Assembly (NCBI GenBank): GCA_947095535.1
Contig: OX352774.1
Location: forward strand, 38,952,496-39,016,495
Direction: 5' to 3'
Length of the DNA: 64,000 bases
Source of the DNA: Poecilobothrus nobilitatus
Lineage: Eukaryota; Arthropoda; Insecta; Diptera; Dolichopodidae
The notes under the pieces were generated by a model. The model saw only the letters and a list, made by a program, of their open reading frames with translations, did not search any database and had not been told where the DNA came from. The position numbers were made by a program, and so were the translations under genes. Shown here piece after piece: positions 60,201-64,000 of the stretch (within the stretch, counting starts at the first letter, position 1; every line of letters begins with the position of its first letter).

Positions 60201-61171
60201 CAATGTAACTTGTAAAATTTCACTATCAAAGGTGGCATTTACATAAAAATTAAATGAATTTAATGCTAAACTTAAATTATTATACCCTTCGATTCGAGAT
60301 CTTATATATCAGATTGAATGATAATTTAAATATTCTTATAAAATTGTTTCCCTTATTTGTTGGGATTGATTTTATTTAACGTTCTTTTAGTTTTGTTAGT
60401 TGTGCTCTGTACTTTCTGTTATATTCTGTTTTTGGTAAGTGCCTTACAATTCTTTTTTAAAAAAATTCGATTTTAAGTATTTATTATTTTCCTCAAGTTA
60501 ATTTGATTTTATTATGGTATATTTCAAATACACGGTTTAAATATATCAATAGAAACAAAACGCTTCATATCAAATGTGTATTAGACCAAATAACTTTAGA
60601 CCAAAAAATTTTTAAATCTTTTTGAACCGTTTTAACCAATTTAAATTGCTGTAAAAATGTTTTTCATTTTAAAATTTACATTTTATAATTATTTGTTTTA
60701 TTTTTTTTTTTTTTTTTTGCATTTTCTTTCTTGTTTTTATTTTTCAATATTTCAAATCTAATTTTTTACAATTGCAAACTTTACCTAAGAAAATTTTTTA
60801 ATAGTAACTGTAAGTAGTCACAGCTAGTTAGGAAAATGCTAAAAACAATATGAAAAATTATTAAAAATAAGAAGAAAAATTAAAATATAACAAAAACTGC
60901 AAATGGAAATACAAATAAATACACAAAGAATAGGAAATTAAAAAAAGAAAATCATAGTTAACTAAGGAAAAACCCACAGCTTTTATTGAAACATATGCAA
61001 ATCTTTTGCTACAGAATTCAAAGAAAAAATAAGCAAATGTTTCAGGAATAAATTTATTTTAATTTTTAAGGAAAACAGTTTTTGATTCAATTTTCAAAAT
61101 ATTTATATTGTATTATTCGTAAATAATAACGTTTATAACAGCATGTTTAATATAATAAAGATAAAACTATT
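60201..61171. other. AT-rich stretch
   Basis: No gene or repeat was recognised. Confidence 0.55.
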
Positions 61172-61248
61172 TTCCCCGATTATAGTTTCCTAGAAGTTCC
61201 TTAGATTATCTGATCATAGATTTTCACTCTAGAGTTTTCCTGTTACAT
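61172..61248 (-). repeat. Inverted partner of 62108-62186
   Basis: On the minus strand it reads AGAGTGAAAATCTATGATCAG, ATAATCTAAGGAACTTCTAGG, AAACTATAATCGGGGAAA, which matches the plus strand at 62120-62186. The plus-strand partner runs into a LINE tail, so this is probably an inverted fragment of the same LINE type. Confidence 0.7.
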
Positions 61249-62107
61249 GAATATCTTAAAGTTGATTTTGATTTGAAACTTTTAAGGAAGGGATAAGTAG
61301 GATGTAAGCAGAAAAAAAAGCCTATAATTCGTTAGAAATAGTTTACTATAAATATCAGACCATTACAACATCAGCATGGAATAAGAATAATTTTTGTTTT
61401 TGTAACTTTCTATGCTTTATTTTATACTATTCAAAAAGGTTTCACATTAACAAATACTCTTGGCCTTATCTAACCTATAAAAGTTTTGTTTAACGTTAAC
61501 ATTTTATCTTTTGCTTCATAATTCTTTGTTGAGTTGTAGTTAAATTGTAATACTAAAACAATCTCAAATTATGCATTATGCAAAAAAAAAAAAAAGAAAC
61601 AAACAAATACGGTTCGTTGACTAAAAATTTCCATTTTGTATAATATTAATGCCAACTTTGACCACAAGTTCGCGCAAAAAATTTTTAAATTTCATTTTAT
61701 ATTTTTAATATTTTTGTTCTATTTCAATTAACAATGTACACGAAGATTTCAATGTTCTTCTGTTCTTATTTTTCTATACGTTAATTTTAATGGCTGAAAC
61801 AAGTTTAACAATTTAGTTGTATGAGGATTTTTTAAAGCAATTTCAATTTGAAAAAAAAAACAATTAACAAAACTTTCAATATTATTCAAAACTTTATATG
61901 GTTATTAAATCTTTAAATCAAATACCATGGATTTATATAAGTAGTAGAACATAAAAATATAGCTTTCTCAAAAGAAATCTTCAGGAACAAAAGTTTTCCA
62001 TTTTATTCTAGAGTTTCCTTTAGACTTTTATTTTAAAATCAATTAATATACTAGATTTATTATAGAACAGTATGTTTCTTTTCCGTTTTTTCGAAGCGGA
62101 AAACAGT
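61249..62107. other. AT-rich stretch between inverted partners
   Basis: No gene was recognised between the two inverted matches. Confidence 0.5.
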
Positions 62108-62450
62108 AGAAACAGACTGTAGAGTGAAAATCCGTGATCAGATAATCTTAGTAGCTTCTAGGAAACTATAACCGGGAAAGATATGAAATAATCATGACAT
62201 CCAGTAAAATTAAACTGATAATTCTAACACGATTCCTGTCGGAACCCTACTAGCAGATGGAGTGAAAAATATGATTAAAGTGAGGAAGTAACTCTAGGAA
62301 ACATACTCAAAAACTGTAGAAATTTTCTTCGACCAAGATATATGCCTTTAGAAGCACATTGTTTTGCCGGAGACGAACTATCAGCAAGAAAGCCTTTACA
62401 TTGTTAAAGGTAGCAGGGCTGATAGAAATATTATAAGTGGAGGCAAAATT
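62108..62450 (+). pseudogene. LINE C-terminal fragment (same type as 32236-32400)
   Basis: The plus strand reads CRWSEKYD, then a stop, then SEEVTLGNILKNCRNFLRPRYM and HCFAGDELSARKPL. This resembles the C-terminal pattern C-x2-C-x-EEET-x-x-H-x4-C-x-x-LLRxR followed by a GDEL-type helix in insect LINEs with RNase H. The His of the CCHC motif is replaced and the second Cys is Ser. A TAA stop follows near 62404, with GCAGGGCTGATAG after it, matching the AAGGLI-like ending. The N-terminal boundary is uncertain. Upstream sequence to 62108 is shared, inverted, with 61172-61248. Confidence 0.65.
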
Positions 62451-62473
62451 TGCAACACATAATAACAACATTA

Positions 62474-62602
62474 GTTTGTTTGTTGGATTATTTGTTTATT
62501 TGTTTATTTGTTTCTTTGTTTTATTTTTTGTTTATTTATTTGTATCTTTGTTTCTTTATTTGTTTGTATCTTTGTTTCTTTATTTGTTTTTGTTTATTAT
62601 TT
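62474..62602 (+). repeat. (TTTG/TTTA/TTTC)n imperfect microsatellite
   Basis: About 130 bases of TTTG, TTTA and TTTC tetramers run almost without interruption. The open frame over it translates to alternating Phe, Cys, Leu and Val, and is not a gene. Confidence 0.9.
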
Positions 62603-62610
62603 ATACTTAA

Positions 62611-63210
62611 CTGAATTGTGTCCAATTTGTCAGAATACTTTAATGGCTTTAAAGAACAACTTTAGCAAATTTTTGAAAAATTGCTTTAACCCGTTCAGTC
62701 ACTAGGATAATTTAAAGAGGTTATCAATATTTTTTCTTATCATATCACTACGATCCATCCGATTGAGTTAAAACTTTATAGAAAAATAATTTCTTACTAA
62801 ATGTTCGCTGGATTTATATTGTTACGATCTGATAACGTGTTCCGGCACGTGAATTTGTTAAGAAGCAAAATCTAACTAAATCGTGTTCAATTTTTTGAAG
62901 TGTTTTAATAAATTTATAGAACAACTTTGGAAAATTTTTGAAAAGTTCCGTAAACCTATTTCGTCACTACGATAATTTAAAGAAAAGAGTCGTTTTTTTT
63001 TTATCATGTCTCTACGATCCAACCGGTTAAGTTTGAAGTATGTAGAACTAGAATGATAGTTCTTTATCAAAGGATGTTCTCTTGATTGATATTGTTCTGA
63101 TCGGTTAACCCGATCCGGCACGTCTACCTATATGTTAAAAACATACTATCCGAATTGTGTCCAATTTTATATCGTGCTTCAAAAATATTGGAGCAGTTGT
63201 CATATACTTG
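62611..63210 (+). repeat. Tandem duplication, about 265-274-bp unit, 2.2 copies
   Basis: A GTGTYCAATTTT motif occurs at 62618, 62883 and 63157. GAACAACTTTRGMAAATTTTTGAAAA, a CTACGATCCAWCCG motif, a TGATAACG/CGGTTAACC segment and TCCGGCACGT occur once per unit. The 81-codon minus-strand frame at 62876-63121 lies within the second unit and has no known motif. Confidence 0.85.
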
Positions 63211-64000
63211 AGCTCTATTAATCAATTCCAATAACACGACCAATTAGCAAATTTTTGTTTGAAATTTTTTTTCTAAAAGGTTTGTCACACTAGTCTACTA
63301 AGCAGATTTCTTTCACATATTTTGTCATGTTGATTAGGAAACTAAAGAAACTTTTCAATTTTTGAAGAACTTCAAAAACTGATATAAGATAAAAGATATG
63401 AGAATATTCTTTATGTTTTGTTGGTGTTGCGCTTACTACCTGGAGGCAAAAAGAGTTTACTCACAAGGGCAGTACTACAACATCATTAATATCCTTCGTC
63501 CTTACAACGACCTATTCAATTATCAATAATGTTAGTGAAACATAACGAATATTCAAACAAAAAGTAAAAAATTATAATTAAAAAAAAATTGTGTGGCACT
63601 ATGAAGAAAAATGTATCTAAAAGTTTTACTTGAGACCGTAACATCAATATTTCAATGAATAATTTAACGTCGGGTATTCTTATCTTTTATATAGCAGAAA
63701 TGGTTGTTTAAATTTTTTTTATAATTTTTTGTTATCGCAGCGACAAAAATTGAACCCGTAATATCTTAAATTAAATATAATATCAAGAGCAAACCGTTTT
63801 TATCACACAGTGAATTTATGTTAACCAATATATTTTTTTTTTTACATATTTAAATGTTAACTCACACATGAAATGAAAAAAAAAAAAATTAATTTTTAAT
63901 TGTTAAGTCATAATATATTAAAAAGTGAAACTTTATAAAATAAAAAAATCATTAATATATTATAGTTTATATTAAATGTCATGTACATATTTAATAATTT
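63211..64000. other. AT-rich stretch to window end
   Basis: A somewhat GC-richer patch at about 63420-63520 has no recognised motif. Nothing else was seen. Confidence 0.5.

Noticed and set aside
62508..62705. Open frame with repeated FVSLFVCIF-like pattern, suggesting a membrane protein
   Set aside because: The pattern is the translation of a TTTG/TTTA/TTTC microsatellite, so the hydrophobicity is an artefact.

Overview
This window looks like a non-coding, transposon-rich stretch of an insect nuclear genome. It is strongly A/T-rich (roughly four-fifths by eye) and full of homopolymer runs, with no rRNA, operon, CRISPR or bacterial-type gene signal. I found no intact host gene. Every protein signal I recognise is a decayed transposable-element fragment. 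The insect guess rests on three things: APE-type LINEs with insect-like C-termini, a Tc1/mariner relic of a type common in insects, and an element with a TATACCC hairpin and a GTCCGTCCG block that recalls repeats I know from Diptera. The species cannot be named, and an order-level call (Diptera) is only tentative. The window may be intergenic or lie in a long intron.

Layout. At 0-2.4 kb there is a copy of dispersed repeat family A, a dead reverse-transcriptase fragment (minus strand), a 127-bp tandem duplication and a possible TATA promoter. From 2.4 to 12.4 kb the sequence is mostly plain AT-rich DNA with microsatellites and one SINE with clear target-site duplications (7.2 kb). From 12.4 to 18.9 kb there are a diverged duplication, repeat family B, a LINE fragment, a 1-kb inverted family A copy, and a Tc1/mariner relic with both terminal inverted repeats (15823-16348). 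From 22 to 31 kb there are several tRNA-derived SINEs, a 51-nt perfect hairpin, a LINE remnant with an RNase H-like motif, and further family A and B copies. From 32 to 36.2 kb there are a LINE tail with a CCHC motif, a 130-bp tandem array, an inverted-repeat element carrying 142-bp tandem repeats, and the fullest family A copy. From 37 to 48 kb there are LINE fragments, including the best-preserved element (42394-45224: endonuclease, reverse transcriptase, C-terminal domain, poly-A) and a dead minus-strand relative at 47.1-48.0 kb. From 49 to 58.6 kb there are an 80-bp tandem duplication, a cluster of three SINEs, a piggyBac-like TTAA MITE, and a second well-bounded SINE. From 59 to 64 kb there are another dispersed repeat, a LINE tail, a TTTR microsatellite and a 270-bp tandem duplication.

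How the parts work together. Nothing here is likely to encode an active product. The SINEs would have depended on LINE machinery of the kind represented by the relics, and the mariner- and piggyBac-type elements on transposase supplied elsewhere. The window reads as a record of at least five dead LINE fragments or lineages, several SINE groups, two cut-and-paste families, and several repeat families I cannot name. The most unusual parts are the inverted-repeat element with internal tandem repeats next to a family A copy (34.5-36.2 kb), and the strict 130-bp array at 32.7-33.2 kb.
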